A DNA stretch of 64,000 bases from Rhizobium sp. CFBP 8762 (GTDB lineage: Bacteria; Pseudomonadota; Alphaproteobacteria; Rhizobiales; Rhizobiaceae), in assembly GCF_014841565.1 (NCBI RefSeq), contig NZ_JACYUD010000008.1, forward strand, positions 100,221 to 164,220, given 5' to 3'. This document shows positions 16,070 through 24,043 of the stretch, in pieces. A program made the translations under genes and the position numbers. Numbering within the stretch: position 1 is the stretch's first letter; every line of letters begins with the position of its first letter. The notes under the pieces are model-generated. The model had not been told where the DNA came from, did no database searches, and saw only the letters and a program-made list of their open reading frames with translations.

Positions 16070-17881
16070 CTACGTCTCCTCTACTGCCCAATCTTCCTTT
16101 ACCTCGGCAAATAGCTCAGGCCCCAAGACAATCTCACCTTGATACGGTTCAATGGTGCTCAGGTCCGGCGCGTCCGGGTCGTAGGATATGGTGATGTGCG
16201 GTTGATACTCAGGGTGATCCCATGATGCGCCGATTGCGATGATGCCCTCATGCCGCCATTCAAGCTCACTTGACTTGAAGAGAAGCACACGCGCCTCGCC
16301 GAACCGTTCCATCAAACGTGGACCGCCAGCAGCGATTTTGATCTCGCTCTGCCATGCCTCACCCACCTTCATCCAATCCACCGGCTGGCGGCTGTATGCA
16401 ATGGTGACATGGAGGTCTTCGGCTGGGAGTATGGTAGTGAACCCCTGCCCCTTGGCCCATGCAATCAGATCGGCAGCGTTGACAACCTTACGGCTCACAT
16501 ACAGCGTGTGTGGTGCGGCGTCATTGGCTGCCCGCTGCATGCGCGTCACATTGTTGCTGTTGGCCGGCGTGATGTCGTCTTCTTCACCCTCAAGCGCCGG
16601 ATCAAATGCCGCCTCGGTGTCGCTCACCACTTGATCAAGCCCCGGATAAAACCCGCTCTCAACCATTTGGTTCGTGACAACCTTACGCAGTTCATCCGGC
16701 GTGTAGATGCCAGTGGTAGCCAGCGTCTGGGCTGTCTCGGCGTTCATCTTGCCGATCTCAGCCAGTTCCTTCTCGCTCATCTGCTCAAGCGGCGACCATG
16801 TGTAATAGACCTCTGCCGGGCGTGTACCGAGCGCAGACCGGATCAAGCATTCATCCAGCCGGTATAGTGCAGGCGTCAACTCAAGCGACTGGATGGAAGA
16901 CACCCGGTCGTAGTAGTTCTTCATGTCGCCTTCACCGGTGGCGTTCATACCCGATGCAGACACACCCATGAGGCGGGTCAGCGGGATATCAGCGGCCCCG
17001 GCCACCATCTGCAAGAACGTCTGCATGACTTCGGGCAGCGTGGCGAAGGTAACAGCCTTGCGTTCGTAGGTCTCGTTTGCGTCCATGAGCAATGCGCGGT
17101 TGATACCCTTGGCCGTGGCAGCGAGCATGAAGCGGGTAAGGATCTTTTGCGAATATTCAGGGCTCGACAGATTCGCCATGAAGTCCGGTACGCCGAAAAC
17201 ATCCACGTTAGCCTCAAACACCAAACTGGCGATATTGGCTGCCGTGGCATCTGCATGCTTCATAGCGGTATAGACCGCCTCAATGACGCTATCACCCCAG
17301 CCTTGCGTGCTCCCGCTGATCATCAGCGGCTCCGGGTGTTGAGCACCAATCAGCACCGCCAAACGCGACGGATGGATTCGCACCATCTCGTTTTGGCCGG
17401 TTACCTCGTAATAGGCTGGCTTGCCGTGGAACTCGGATAGAACGTCCTGTTCGATTGGCCCTGCCGTCATGTCCTTGCGCGTCAGCACCGTGAGGTATTT
17501 GATACCGGCTTTCCCTACCTTGGCAGGATCCAGCGGCTCATTCACATCACTGTCGCCAGTGCCAATATACAGCGCTGCACCACCCCAAAGACGTGCCTTG
17601 GTCTTGGTTTCAAGCAGTTTGGTCCAGAAGCCCAAACGGTTCTGTTCGGCCTCTATCGCCTCAATCTGATCTTGCCCTGCCTGCCAGTCCCTGCCCTTGC
17701 GGATTGCATCCATGGCCGGGATATCGACAATCTTACGCCCCAGCCAGTTCGACCGGTAGATGTTGAGCAACTGGAAATCATCAATGATCTGCATGCCATA
17801 GCTGGCGGTGCTCATCTTGTCCCGCATAGGGTCGCCCAGACCGGCAACCACCGAGCTTAGGCTGTCGTTGACATCAACCAT
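16070..17881 (-). CDS. Portal protein (DUF1073) with C-terminal Acb1-like 2H domain
   Basis: 603 residues from an ATG at 17879-17881 (GAGG upstream). Residues about 1-440 form a DUF1073 portal: QLLNIYRSNWLGRKIVDIPA, GMGATGEGDMKNYYD-type block (ASGMNATGEGDMKNYYD) and TYTWSPLEQMS-like ending (YYTWSPLEQMSEKE). After an acidic linker, residues about 455-600 contain two H-x-T motifs, HVTIAYS (H491, T493) and HITISYD (H562, T564), the signature of 2H phosphoesterases. The spacing and position match the Acb1 anti-CBASS domain that some phages carry on DUF1073 portals. The activity is inferred. Confidence 0.85.
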   Translation of the reverse strand: MVDVNDSLSSVVAGLGDPMRDKMSTASYGMQIIDDFQLLNIYRSNWLGRKIVDIPAMDAIRKGRDWQAGQDQIEAIEAEQNRLGFWTKLLETKTKARLWGGAALYIGTGDSDVNEPLDPAKVGKAGIKYLTVLTRKDMTAGPIEQDVLSEFHGKPAYYEVTGQNEMVRIHPSRLAVLIGAQHPEPLMISGSTQGWGDSVIEAVYTAMKHADATAANIASLVFEANVDVFGVPDFMANLSSPEYSQKILTRFMLAATAKGINRALLMDANETYERKAVTFATLPEVMQTFLQMVAGAADIPLTRLMGVSASGMNATGEGDMKNYYDRVSSIQSLELTPALYRLDECLIRSALGTRPAEVYYTWSPLEQMSEKELAEIGKMNAETAQTLATTGIYTPDELRKVVTNQMVESGFYPGLDQVVSDTEAAFDPALEGEEDDITPANSNNVTRMQRAANDAAPHTLYVSRKVVNAADLIAWAKGQGFTTILPAEDLHVTIAYSRQPVDWMKVGEAWQSEIKIAAGGPRLMERFGEARVLLFKSSELEWRHEGIIAIGASWDHPEYQPHITISYDPDAPDLSTIEPYQGEIVLGPELFAEVKEDWAVEET

Positions 17882-18035
17882 GCTCGACTGCCTCATCTTC
17901 AATCACGAACAGCCATTTGTCCGGTATGACTTCCTCGAACAAGAACAGCACCGCGAACCCAATAGTAGGCCATGCGCTGAGGATTCGGGCAAACCAAGTC
18001 AGGCGGATCATCAAATTCAACTGAGCCTTAGCCAT
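17874..18035 (-). CDS. Small single-span membrane protein
   Basis: 53 residues from an ATG at 18033-18035. One hydrophobic segment (ILSAWPTIGFAVLFLFEEV) flanked by charges. It overlaps both neighbours (portal by 8 nt, the 50-residue gene by 8 nt), so it looks like part of the packaging operon. Function unknown. Confidence 0.55.
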   Translation of the reverse strand: MAKAQLNLMIRLTWFARILSAWPTIGFAVLFLFEEVIPDKWLFVIEDEAVEHG

Positions 18036-18180
18036 GCCTGACGCCCTTTCTGATGTTCGGTGGGTTCTTGATGAGGTCACGCATGACCTTTGGTATGGCG
18101 TTCACAACGCCCTTGGTGCCATCCTTCCGCTTGGCTTCGGCCAGCATCTGACGGCGCTTTTCACACGGGCCACATGCCAT
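18028..18180 (-). CDS. Small basic CxxC protein
   Basis: 50 residues from an ATG at 18178-18180 with AAGGA eight nucleotides upstream. The start MACGPCEKRRQ has a CxxC, and the rest is strongly basic. It fits tightly between the large terminase stop (10 nt) and the next small gene (overlap). Unknown function; perhaps a nucleic-acid-binding accessory factor of packaging. Confidence 0.6.
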   Translation of the reverse strand: MACGPCEKRRQMLAEAKRKDGTKGVVNAIPKVMRDLIKNPPNIRKGVRHG

Positions 18181-18189
18181 GCTTTGTCC

Positions 18190-19695
18190 TTAAATGTTGT
18201 CGAGCGTGTAAGTCCCGCCTCCGCACATCTCCACCACCGCATCAATGAACGGGTCTATCTGGTCATCGAACGACCCATCAGGGAACGCGGCGTATTCCGA
18301 TATGAAGGTGGCTTTCCATGTCGCTGTCTTCGGCAGCACAACCAAGCCAGAAGCTACAGAAGGCACCGCATCAAGCGCGCGGGTGTATTTGTCCTTGTCA
18401 CGCTGTAGGGCGATCACAGGCACTGATTTGCGCTTTACAGCCTGGATAAGACCGGTCCCTGAAACCTTGTCTTCGACAACCATCTTTCGCAGGTGACCGT
18501 AACGCTCCGGGTCCATTGCCTTCGCTTTAGACCACAGCGAAAGAGCCGTGCTTTCCAGTTCAGGCGCTTCAAACCGTCCCCTGATCAATTCGATCAGATA
18601 AGCCTTACCATCCCTGCCAGCGCCCCAATGCTCAAACACCGTGTAGTCGTTGCGCTCTTTGGTCTTTTGCGCTGTGTCCACATAGATCGCACGCCATGCC
18701 AAGTTTGGCAGTTCGTCGTATTCCTGTAGCCATTCAGTCTTGAACAGATTGCCCCCGGCGACCACCGGGTTTTGCTGATACTGCCCTGCGAACACCTGCG
18801 GCGAGGTTTCGAGTATCTTGATCTGGGCTCGATTGTGCTTCTGTTCCCACAGAGGGCCATCAGGAAGGCCGTGTGGTATCATCTCCACGTCACCGGCTGG
18901 CGCATCACTCTCGCCGTCTACCAGCACGGGAAGCTGCAGCAGGTGCCAATGCTCGCCACTGTTCTCCATAAGGTGCGCAGCGAAGTCATCCACATGCAGG
19001 CGCTGCATGACCACGATCACCGGCACATCTTCATGAGCCAGTCGAGACTTGAATGTGTTCTCCCATCGAGCATTGATGAACTTGCGCGTCGTGTCGGACG
19101 ATGCATCATCAGGCTTTAGCGGGTCATCGATCACCAGTGCGCCGGTAAAGCCCGGCTCTGCCAGAATACCCGCACGAAAGCCCGTAATAGGCTCACCAGA
19201 CGCCGCAGCCCGTAGATGTCCGCCATCAGTGGTACGCCACAAGCCTTTGGCGTTGGTATCCATCCGCATGCGCACAGGCCAGTGGGCCTGATAGCCTTCA
19301 AGGTTGATGATATCCTTGACCTTGGTCGAGTTATCCAGCGCCAAGGGCTGGGCGTAGCTTGCGTGTATCCAGCGTGACCGAGGATTGATTGCAAAGCCGC
19401 GTGCGATGAAGTTGATCACCGCGAGTTCGGTCTTACCGTACCCTGGCGGGATGTTGATGATCAGCCGCTTGATTTCACCGGTGAACACCCGGTCCAGCGT
19501 CGCGCACATGACGGGATGAAACGGCGCGACCGATAGAGGCTGCCCTTCTTTCTCGACAAAGAACCGTTTGGTGAAGGCCAAATGAGACGAGAGCAGGTCT
19601 TTCCGCTCTACAAGCCTATCCGCCTCAGTCTTCCGGCTCTCCTTCTCCTGCCGGATCGCCTTCAGCAAGCCCGATCTGGACAAGTGCACGTTCAA
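18190..19695 (-). CDS. Terminase large subunit
   Basis: 501 residues if TTG at 19693-19695 is the start. Walker A PPGYGKTE (residues 83-90) and Walker B GALVIDDP (185-192) define the packaging ATPase; a later YVDTAQKTKERNDYTVF block opens the RNase H-like nuclease domain. It drives DNA into the prohead through the portal. The overlap with the small subunit is 71 nt; no ATG occurs before Walker A, so the true start may be a later TTG. Confidence 0.93.
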   Translation of the reverse strand: MNVHLSRSGLLKAIRQEKESRKTEADRLVERKDLLSSHLAFTKRFFVEKEGQPLSVAPFHPVMCATLDRVFTGEIKRLIINIPPGYGKTELAVINFIARGFAINPRSRWIHASYAQPLALDNSTKVKDIINLEGYQAHWPVRMRMDTNAKGLWRTTDGGHLRAAASGEPITGFRAGILAEPGFTGALVIDDPLKPDDASSDTTRKFINARWENTFKSRLAHEDVPVIVVMQRLHVDDFAAHLMENSGEHWHLLQLPVLVDGESDAPAGDVEMIPHGLPDGPLWEQKHNRAQIKILETSPQVFAGQYQQNPVVAGGNLFKTEWLQEYDELPNLAWRAIYVDTAQKTKERNDYTVFEHWGAGRDGKAYLIELIRGRFEAPELESTALSLWSKAKAMDPERYGHLRKMVVEDKVSGTGLIQAVKRKSVPVIALQRDKDKYTRALDAVPSVASGLVVLPKTATWKATFISEYAAFPDGSFDDQIDPFIDAVVEMCGGGTYTLDNI

Positions 19696-20101
19696 GGACT
19701 TCTAGCTCCTCTGTCGTCATGCCCTTTAGGCGAGTAATGTCTGCGATTTGTATCGGTCCGCCGTTGGCGCCCGCGTGTTGCTTTTTGTCTATGAGCAATC
19801 CATGCAGCTTGGCCTTACCCAGCGTAGCGGCTACAGCAGCGCTTGATTGCTTTTCGGCTATTGCGATGGCCCTCGCCTCTTCAAGCTCGTCTGTGAGGCT
19901 CTGTAGGGTCACACCGGCCTTTTCAGCGGCTTTCATCTGGAACTCTTGAACGCGTGTTGAAATGTGTTGCTCTCGGGCTAATGCAGCGGCGTTATGCCGG
20001 TTCGCCTTGTACCCGGACTCCACATAAGCTTTCTCTGCCGTCTTGCCTTTAGCGAGCGCCTGAGCGAACTTCTCGTGCCGGGCGTTTTTCAGGACTGGCA
20101 T
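19625..20101 (-). CDS. Terminase small subunit
   Basis: 158 residues from an ATG at 20099-20101. The N-terminal HEKFAQALAKGKTAEKAYVE followed by SGYKANRHNAAALARE is the terminase small-subunit helix-turn-helix signature (repeated in 'AY..AGY...N.a..A'). It recognises the packaging start on phage DNA. It begins the late operon, immediately followed by the large subunit. Confidence 0.88.
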   Translation of the reverse strand: MPVLKNARHEKFAQALAKGKTAEKAYVESGYKANRHNAAALAREQHISTRVQEFQMKAAEKAGVTLQSLTDELEEARAIAIAEKQSSAAVAATLGKAKLHGLLIDKKQHAGANGGPIQIADITRLKGMTTEELEVLERALVQIGLAEGDPAGEGEPED

Positions 20102-20127
20102 GGTGGAACCTACGGAAGGATGTTCAT

Positions 20128-20622
20128 TTGGTTGGCGAAATCGGTGCAGCAATAACGTCGCTGAAAACGGCTTTTGATATTGCAAAAAGCATCAACGATT
20201 TAGTGAAAAACGCAGAGGTTCAAGCCGCTGTCATGGGTTTACAGCAGAAAATACTTGAGGCTCAGTCTTCAGCTTTAAGCGCTAACGAGCGTGACGATCA
20301 ACTCAGAAGGCAAATTGAAGCTTTGAGTGCCGAGGTCACCAGTTTAAAAAACTGGGATGCGGAGAAAGCCAAATACGATTTACTTGAGCTCGATCCAGGC
20401 TTTTACGGGTTCGTGTTGAAAGACGAAGAGCGCGGGCAACAGCCGTACTTTGCTCTGTGCCCAAATTGTTTCGAAGCAAATAAAAAATCCATCTTACACC
20501 AAAGCCCAGATCTGAATGTAAATTTGCGGACATGGTCTTGCGCTGCCTGTAATAGCAGCTACGGCATAAGAGCCAGAAATATGAAAACACTGATAGAAAG
20601 AGCAAGAGGAGTCTCCGAGTAA
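20128..20622 (+). CDS. Coiled-coil plus zinc-ribbon protein, opposite strand (moron candidate)
   Basis: 164 residues from TTG at 20128-20130 preceded by GGAAGGA at a 7-nt spacing. Residues about 45-78 are a coiled coil (DDQLRRQIEALSAEVTSL); the C-terminal half has CPNCF and CAACNSSYGIRA, a zinc ribbon. It is divergent from the terminase genes, with lower GC by eye than the neighbours, suggesting an acquired moron. Similar coil-ribbon proteins occur in phages and bacteria without a clear role. Confidence 0.72.
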   Translation: MVGEIGAAITSLKTAFDIAKSINDLVKNAEVQAAVMGLQQKILEAQSSALSANERDDQLRRQIEALSAEVTSLKNWDAEKAKYDLLELDPGFYGFVLKDEERGQQPYFALCPNCFEANKKSILHQSPDLNVNLRTWSCAACNSSYGIRARNMKTLIERARGVSE

Positions 20623-20688
20623 GCAAGGGCAATTAAGCACCGGCTCTTTCAACGGGCTGTGTTAGCAGCACACGAGCCCCGTCCGCTT

Positions 20689-20925
20689 TCAGCGCTTCAA
20701 AGGCTTAGGCGGCTCACTTGACGACACGTATGGAAAGATCTCATGCCATCCGGAAGCCGCGTCATGCCAAGGCTCTCCCGGGCCTGTGTAATTCTTCCAT
20801 CTGCCCGCAACCCCGCACCTACACTCAAGACGAACATACTGCCAGAGGAAGCCACGCGAACGAACCTCAGGGGCGTCACCGCATCCCGGGCAGGGACTGA
20901 TTGCGGTTCGTGGGGTAAAGCTCAT
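20689..20925 (-). CDS. Lar-like zinc-ribbon protein
   Basis: 78 residues from ATG at 20923-20925 with AGGAG upstream. CPGCGDAPEV and a second pair CRCG, then W...AASGWHEI, follow the layout of the restriction alleviation protein Lar (C-P-x-C-G ... C-x-x-C ... A..W). Lar of the Rac prophage dampens type I restriction. Whether this protein shares that activity is an inference from the pattern. Confidence 0.62.
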   Translation of the reverse strand: MSFTPRTAISPCPGCGDAPEVRSRGFLWQYVRLECRCGVAGRWKNYTGPGEPWHDAASGWHEIFPYVSSSEPPKPLKR

Positions 20926-21056
20926 CGCAAGGTATCTCCTAGACCACACACCCAAAAGAGCCACGGCTCACTACCGTTAAGCCTGAAATGGTTGCGGTTG
21001 CATCGGGTGGTGTCGGTGGTCTCGGAAGCTGCGGGGATACGCCAGTGGATTGGCAT
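20922..21056 (-). CDS. Very small ORF coupled to the Lar-like gene
   Basis: 44 residues, starting at ATG 21054-21056, 4 nt after the upstream stop and overlapping the next start as ATGA. The tight packing argues for a real gene. The content is not recognised, and no conserved domain is seen. Confidence 0.42.
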   Translation of the reverse strand: MPIHWRIPAASETTDTTRCNRNHFRLNGSEPWLFWVCGLGDTLR

Positions 21057-21060
21057 AGGC

Positions 21061-21246
21061 TTACTCCCCGGCCGTAAACACATGCTCCGTCAGATCTTCA
21101 ACACGAGCGTCTCGCCAAGTTGTCGGGGTTTTCGTGTAACGCGACGGGCCAAGAAAATCGGTGTGGTATGTAGCTTCCTGCACTTGCAGCACCACAGTGC
21201 CATCAGGTGCGGCACGGTAGCGTCGCTTGCCGGTCAACTTGATCAT
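21061..21246 (-). CDS. Small hypothetical phage protein
   Basis: 61 residues. A basic, beta-like N-terminus (MIKLTGKRRYRAAPDGTVVL) followed by QVQEATYHTDFLGPSRYTKT. The ATG at 21244-21246 overlaps an upstream short frame as ATGA. The style is that of a small conserved phage early/late accessory protein; function unknown. Confidence 0.6.
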   Translation of the reverse strand: MIKLTGKRRYRAAPDGTVVLQVQEATYHTDFLGPSRYTKTPTTWRDARVEDLTEHVFTAGE

Positions 21247-21359
21247 CGGGTGCCTCGCGTTGATTGATCCCGCCTGCCCACTTCATCAGCCTCATATGCC
21301 CCTGTCAGGGATTGCGGCGCTGATAGCCAGCGATCTGGCACGAGTGAAAGCCTTGTCAT
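21243..21359 (-). CDS. Very small ORF, coupled, uncertain
   Basis: 38 residues from ATG at 21357-21359 ending in an ATGA overlap with the next gene. No Shine-Dalgarno is obvious and no domain is seen. Listed because of the coupling pattern; it could be a chance frame. Confidence 0.3.
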   Translation of the reverse strand: MTRLSLVPDRWLSAPQSLTGAYEADEVGRRDQSTRGTR

Positions 21360-21410
21360 CCGGTCGCGGGTTGGGCCGGTGGAAGAATGCCGCAATTGGA
21401 AATTGGAAGC

Positions 21411-21605
21411 CTATGGCCGGCGTCCGATTGTGAAGCGACCAAATGTAATCTGAACTCGCCTCAATAGCAGGTAAACGCTGATCACTAGGGACAGTACAAA
21501 GCAGATCATAGCCCCGGCTAAGGATAGCACTGCGATGAAGTGCCCTGCCCAGACCAGAAACAAAACGACCAAAATTAGTCTTTGCTCGGTGTTGAGCTTT
21601 CCCAT
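21411..21605 (-). CDS. Small two-span membrane protein
   Basis: 64 residues from an ATG at 21603-21605 (GGAGAG upstream). Two hydrophobic segments, LILVVLFLVWAGHFIAVLSL and AMICFVLSLVISVYLLL, end in a basic tail. This could be a holin-like or superinfection-exclusion protein; its place just upstream of the late genes does not settle which. Confidence 0.55.
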   Translation of the reverse strand: MGKLNTEQRLILVVLFLVWAGHFIAVLSLAGAMICFVLSLVISVYLLLRRVQITFGRFTIGRRP

Positions 21606-21991
21606 TGCACTCTCCTGAAACGACAAAGCCGCCCTGCGGTTAACAGGACGGCTGGATAAAATGGCGGGGCGCGTTGGATTTTAACCAGCGATCCTCCGAT
21701 GGCTATCAGTGCAGCAGTCAGAGACACCGCTGAACCGTTCACCAACGGCGTATTCAGTCGCAGACGATTATCTCTGTTCGCCTGTCCCTACTTCCGCCCC
21801 GTTTACCCTTTCGGGCTTAACATCGGCTTCAATAAAGGCATCCTGTGCCACCGGTTTGCACCGTCATCCACCTGTCAGCGTATCTTTCCGCCGTGTCATC
21901 GCGGGGCCGTGCCGCGCCACCTACTCACGCTCTCTACTGTCAGGCCTTGCCCTTGGCTTCAACGAACGCTTTCGCACGGGATTCTTTCGCC
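21606..21991. other. Intergenic region without a gene; tRNA-like ends
   Basis: About 390 nt without a convincing gene on either strand, between the last early gene and the membrane-protein gene. On the minus strand, an end resembling a tRNA T-arm, acceptor and CCA (21662-21691) can pair six of seven bases with a segment at 21794-21800, but the 139-nt distance is too long for a normal tRNA. Early-to-late promoter, structured RNA or tRNA relic are all possible. Confidence 0.5.
21627..21653 (-). terminator. Putative intrinsic terminator between early and late genes
   Basis: On the minus strand, a 10-bp stem (AGCCGTCCTG ... CAGGGCGGCT, one G-T pair) with a 7-nt loop is followed by TTTGTCG. The T-run is short. 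It would stop minus-strand early transcripts before the terminase/late block, implying antitermination or a separate late promoter. Confidence 0.45.
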
Positions 21992-22621
21992 CTACCGGGC
22001 TATCTGCTCACCTTGCGCCTTGGCCTTCTGCTCGCGGCGCTGACTGCGGCGCTTATTGCGTGCTTCGGCCCATGTGAAATCTCTGTCTTGCAACACGCCG
22101 ACTGGACTGAAACATGTCTCATCCATCCATGAATTTGACTGCTTCGTATTCTGCGCAACGTTGCTGACTGTATCTGGAATATGCCCTAAATCCGGGTTAT
22201 CAAGCAACACTGCAAAATGCACATTTTCGTTCTTTTGCAATACGTTACTGTCTAAACCTCTCTCAATGAATGAAATAGCGCGGTCTTTCCGGCGTCTGCC
22301 GGTCTCGACGTTGATGCCCTCACGGTCGCACCAGTGCTTGAGAGGCTTACCACCTGCCTTGGCGCTTGCCCATGCCCAGAGTGCACGCCGGTTCTTTGCA
22401 TCAGGGACAAGCACGTTGGTCCACGTCCGGCACTCTTCCCAGGCTGTTACCTCGGCTGCCGATGCTACACGCTGCGCCGGTTCTTCATCCTTCGGGTCTT
22501 CCTCCCGGATGAACGGCAACGCCACAGACTTGGGCTGGGCTGGCTTCTCGCCTACCTTGGGCATCTTCCGTTCCGTCTCAGCGGCGAGGATGAAGCGCTC
22601 TTTGATCTCATCAAACGTCAT
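21992..22621 (-). CDS. Phage protein, DUF6362-like
   Basis: 209 residues. The block RRALWAWASAKAGGKPLKHW followed by CDREGINVETGRRRKDRAI fits DUF6362, a family of phage proteins in Hyphomicrobiales, with a helix-turn-helix-like feature. The C-terminus is a basic tail (RNKRRSQRREQKAKAQ). A DNA-binding role in late regulation or packaging is possible; not proven. It is the last gene of the early minus-strand operon. Confidence 0.65.
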   Translation of the reverse strand: MTFDEIKERFILAAETERKMPKVGEKPAQPKSVALPFIREEDPKDEEPAQRVASAAEVTAWEECRTWTNVLVPDAKNRRALWAWASAKAGGKPLKHWCDREGINVETGRRRKDRAISFIERGLDSNVLQKNENVHFAVLLDNPDLGHIPDTVSNVAQNTKQSNSWMDETCFSPVGVLQDRDFTWAEARNKRRSQRREQKAKAQGEQIAR

Positions 22622-23067
22622 TTGATTGCCGCCTTCCTTCTGGCTAAAGCGTAGTCACGGCCAAGCGTGTTCACGCTCTTAGAGAAATCCTCTGGAAACA
22701 AGCCTTGGTGGCAGTGTGGACAGGCGGGAACTCGATTACGGCTACGCCAAGCCTTATCGAGGTTCTTTGCCGCTACAGACCTGCATTGGAATGTTTCTGC
22801 CTCTCGCAGTTCCTGTATGCGCTTCTCCATGCTCTTACGAGCGCTGCCAATGTGTTCAACTAAGCCCTTGAATGCATCGAACGGATCCACGTCTTGTTCG
22901 CAGTCCTTGCACCATACGCGGCGCTCACGCGGATCATAATTCATTCGAAGATGATGACAGGATGATACCGGTCTGCGGGTCAGACCACGCGCCACGCGCA
23001 GGTCTCCAATATCGACAACAGTTGTGCCGTGCAGATATGCTTCCTCGTTAATCGGTTCGTTGCTCAT
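22618..23067 (-). CDS. Double zinc-motif phage protein
   Basis: 149 residues. CHHL...C-K-D-C near residues 37-57 and CPHCHQGLFPEDF near residue 116 are two separate zinc-type motifs joined by a helical segment. It overlaps both neighbours by 4 nt, in the early operon. Not recognised; perhaps a DNA-binding accessory factor. Confidence 0.62.
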   Translation of the reverse strand: MSNEPINEEAYLHGTTVVDIGDLRVARGLTRRPVSSCHHLRMNYDPRERRVWCKDCEQDVDPFDAFKGLVEHIGSARKSMEKRIQELREAETFQCRSVAAKNLDKAWRSRNRVPACPHCHQGLFPEDFSKSVNTLGRDYALARRKAAIK

Positions 23068-23516
23068 GGCCGCTTTCTATCATCAAAGAAATCGAGTTGA
23101 CCGGCTCCCGGCCCCATGCGCTTGATAATGCGCTCGGCCAACATGCCCGCCAGTGAGTGCCTAAGCTTTACCACACCCGATAGGTTCTGGTTCACAAACA
23201 TCAGCTCTCCCACTGGCATTTTATCCCAGCATTCCAGCCATTCAGACGGTCTTTTCTCAACCAGATCGGGAAAGGCGCGGATCAGGTCGGACACGCACCA
23301 CCATGCCGTTTCATCCAGACAGGCTTTGTTGTTTTCCGTCTCTGCCAAGGTGGAGAGAACCATGCGGAAATGATCTTCACCATAGTGCTTCAATATCCGG
23401 TCCAGCGTTGCTAATGCGCGCGTCTCTCCAAGCTCTGGATACCGTTGCTTGTCGATAATCCGAACGCCGTATTCATGGCTGATCTGGTAGACGCGGGCGT
23501 CAACGTCGCTGGTCAT
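23064..23516 (-). CDS. Hypothetical early phage protein
   Basis: 150 residues from ATG at 23514-23516, which overlaps the previous stop as ATGA. Helical and neutral, with EYGVRIIDKQRYPELGETRA and a C-terminal LDFFDDRKRP. The central TLAETENNKACLDETAWWCV resembles no domain I can name. Coupled in the replication operon. Confidence 0.62.
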   Translation of the reverse strand: MTSDVDARVYQISHEYGVRIIDKQRYPELGETRALATLDRILKHYGEDHFRMVLSTLAETENNKACLDETAWWCVSDLIRAFPDLVEKRPSEWLECWDKMPVGELMFVNQNLSGVVKLRHSLAGMLAERIIKRMGPGAGQLDFFDDRKRP

Positions 23517-24043
23517 CCGGCCATCCTCTTTTCGACCTGCTTCACAGCCCACATAACGGTCGTGTGATCGCGTCTGCCAAATAGCCGACCGATAGTCCCG
23601 TAGGAGTCGCCACGCTCCTTGTGTATCCAGTACATCGCCTCCTGCCGTGCGGGTGTAATGCGGCGGGCGCGGCTCGGGCTGACAACATCCGCGTGTGTTA
23701 CGCCGGGGTAGCGCTCCAGCACCTCCATGATAATCAACTTCGACGGGCGTAGCCGTGGCTTGAGAGTGATCTGCTGGTAGAGCGTTTCTATTGGCTCGCC
23801 CTTGTGAGCTGCCACACGTTCCAGATGGAGCTTATGCTCTCTCCAAGCGATGATATGGAAGTTATGATCGAAGCCGGTCCAGATGCCTTTCGGCTTTGGA
23901 GCCGGCTCAAGTGTCTCGATCTGGACGGTCGCGGCCGGTGTTCGCTTGACCCCATTCATCAACCGGCGGCGGCTGTCGGCATATCCTGCCCGTAGCGCGG
24001 CTTCTGACGTGGGTGTGTGAACGGGGAGTAGATCGGTGTTCAT
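23513..24043 (-). CDS. Protein with a DnaA domain IV-like DNA-binding domain
   Basis: 176 residues. The C-terminal segment (about residues 130-172), ITPARQEAMYWIHKERGDSY then GTIGRLFGRRDHTTVMWAVK, is the DnaA domain IV fold with the RDHTTV signature (158-163) that contacts the DnaA box. The AAA+ domain is absent. In the early operon with dnaB, it may bind the phage or host origin. Fusion-free DnaA domain IV proteins occur in phages and in the HTH bla_I family; function inferred. Confidence 0.82.
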   Translation of the reverse strand: MNTDLLPVHTPTSEAALRAGYADSRRRLMNGVKRTPAATVQIETLEPAPKPKGIWTGFDHNFHIIAWREHKLHLERVAAHKGEPIETLYQQITLKPRLRPSKLIIMEVLERYPGVTHADVVSPSRARRITPARQEAMYWIHKERGDSYGTIGRLFGRRDHTTVMWAVKQVEKRMAG

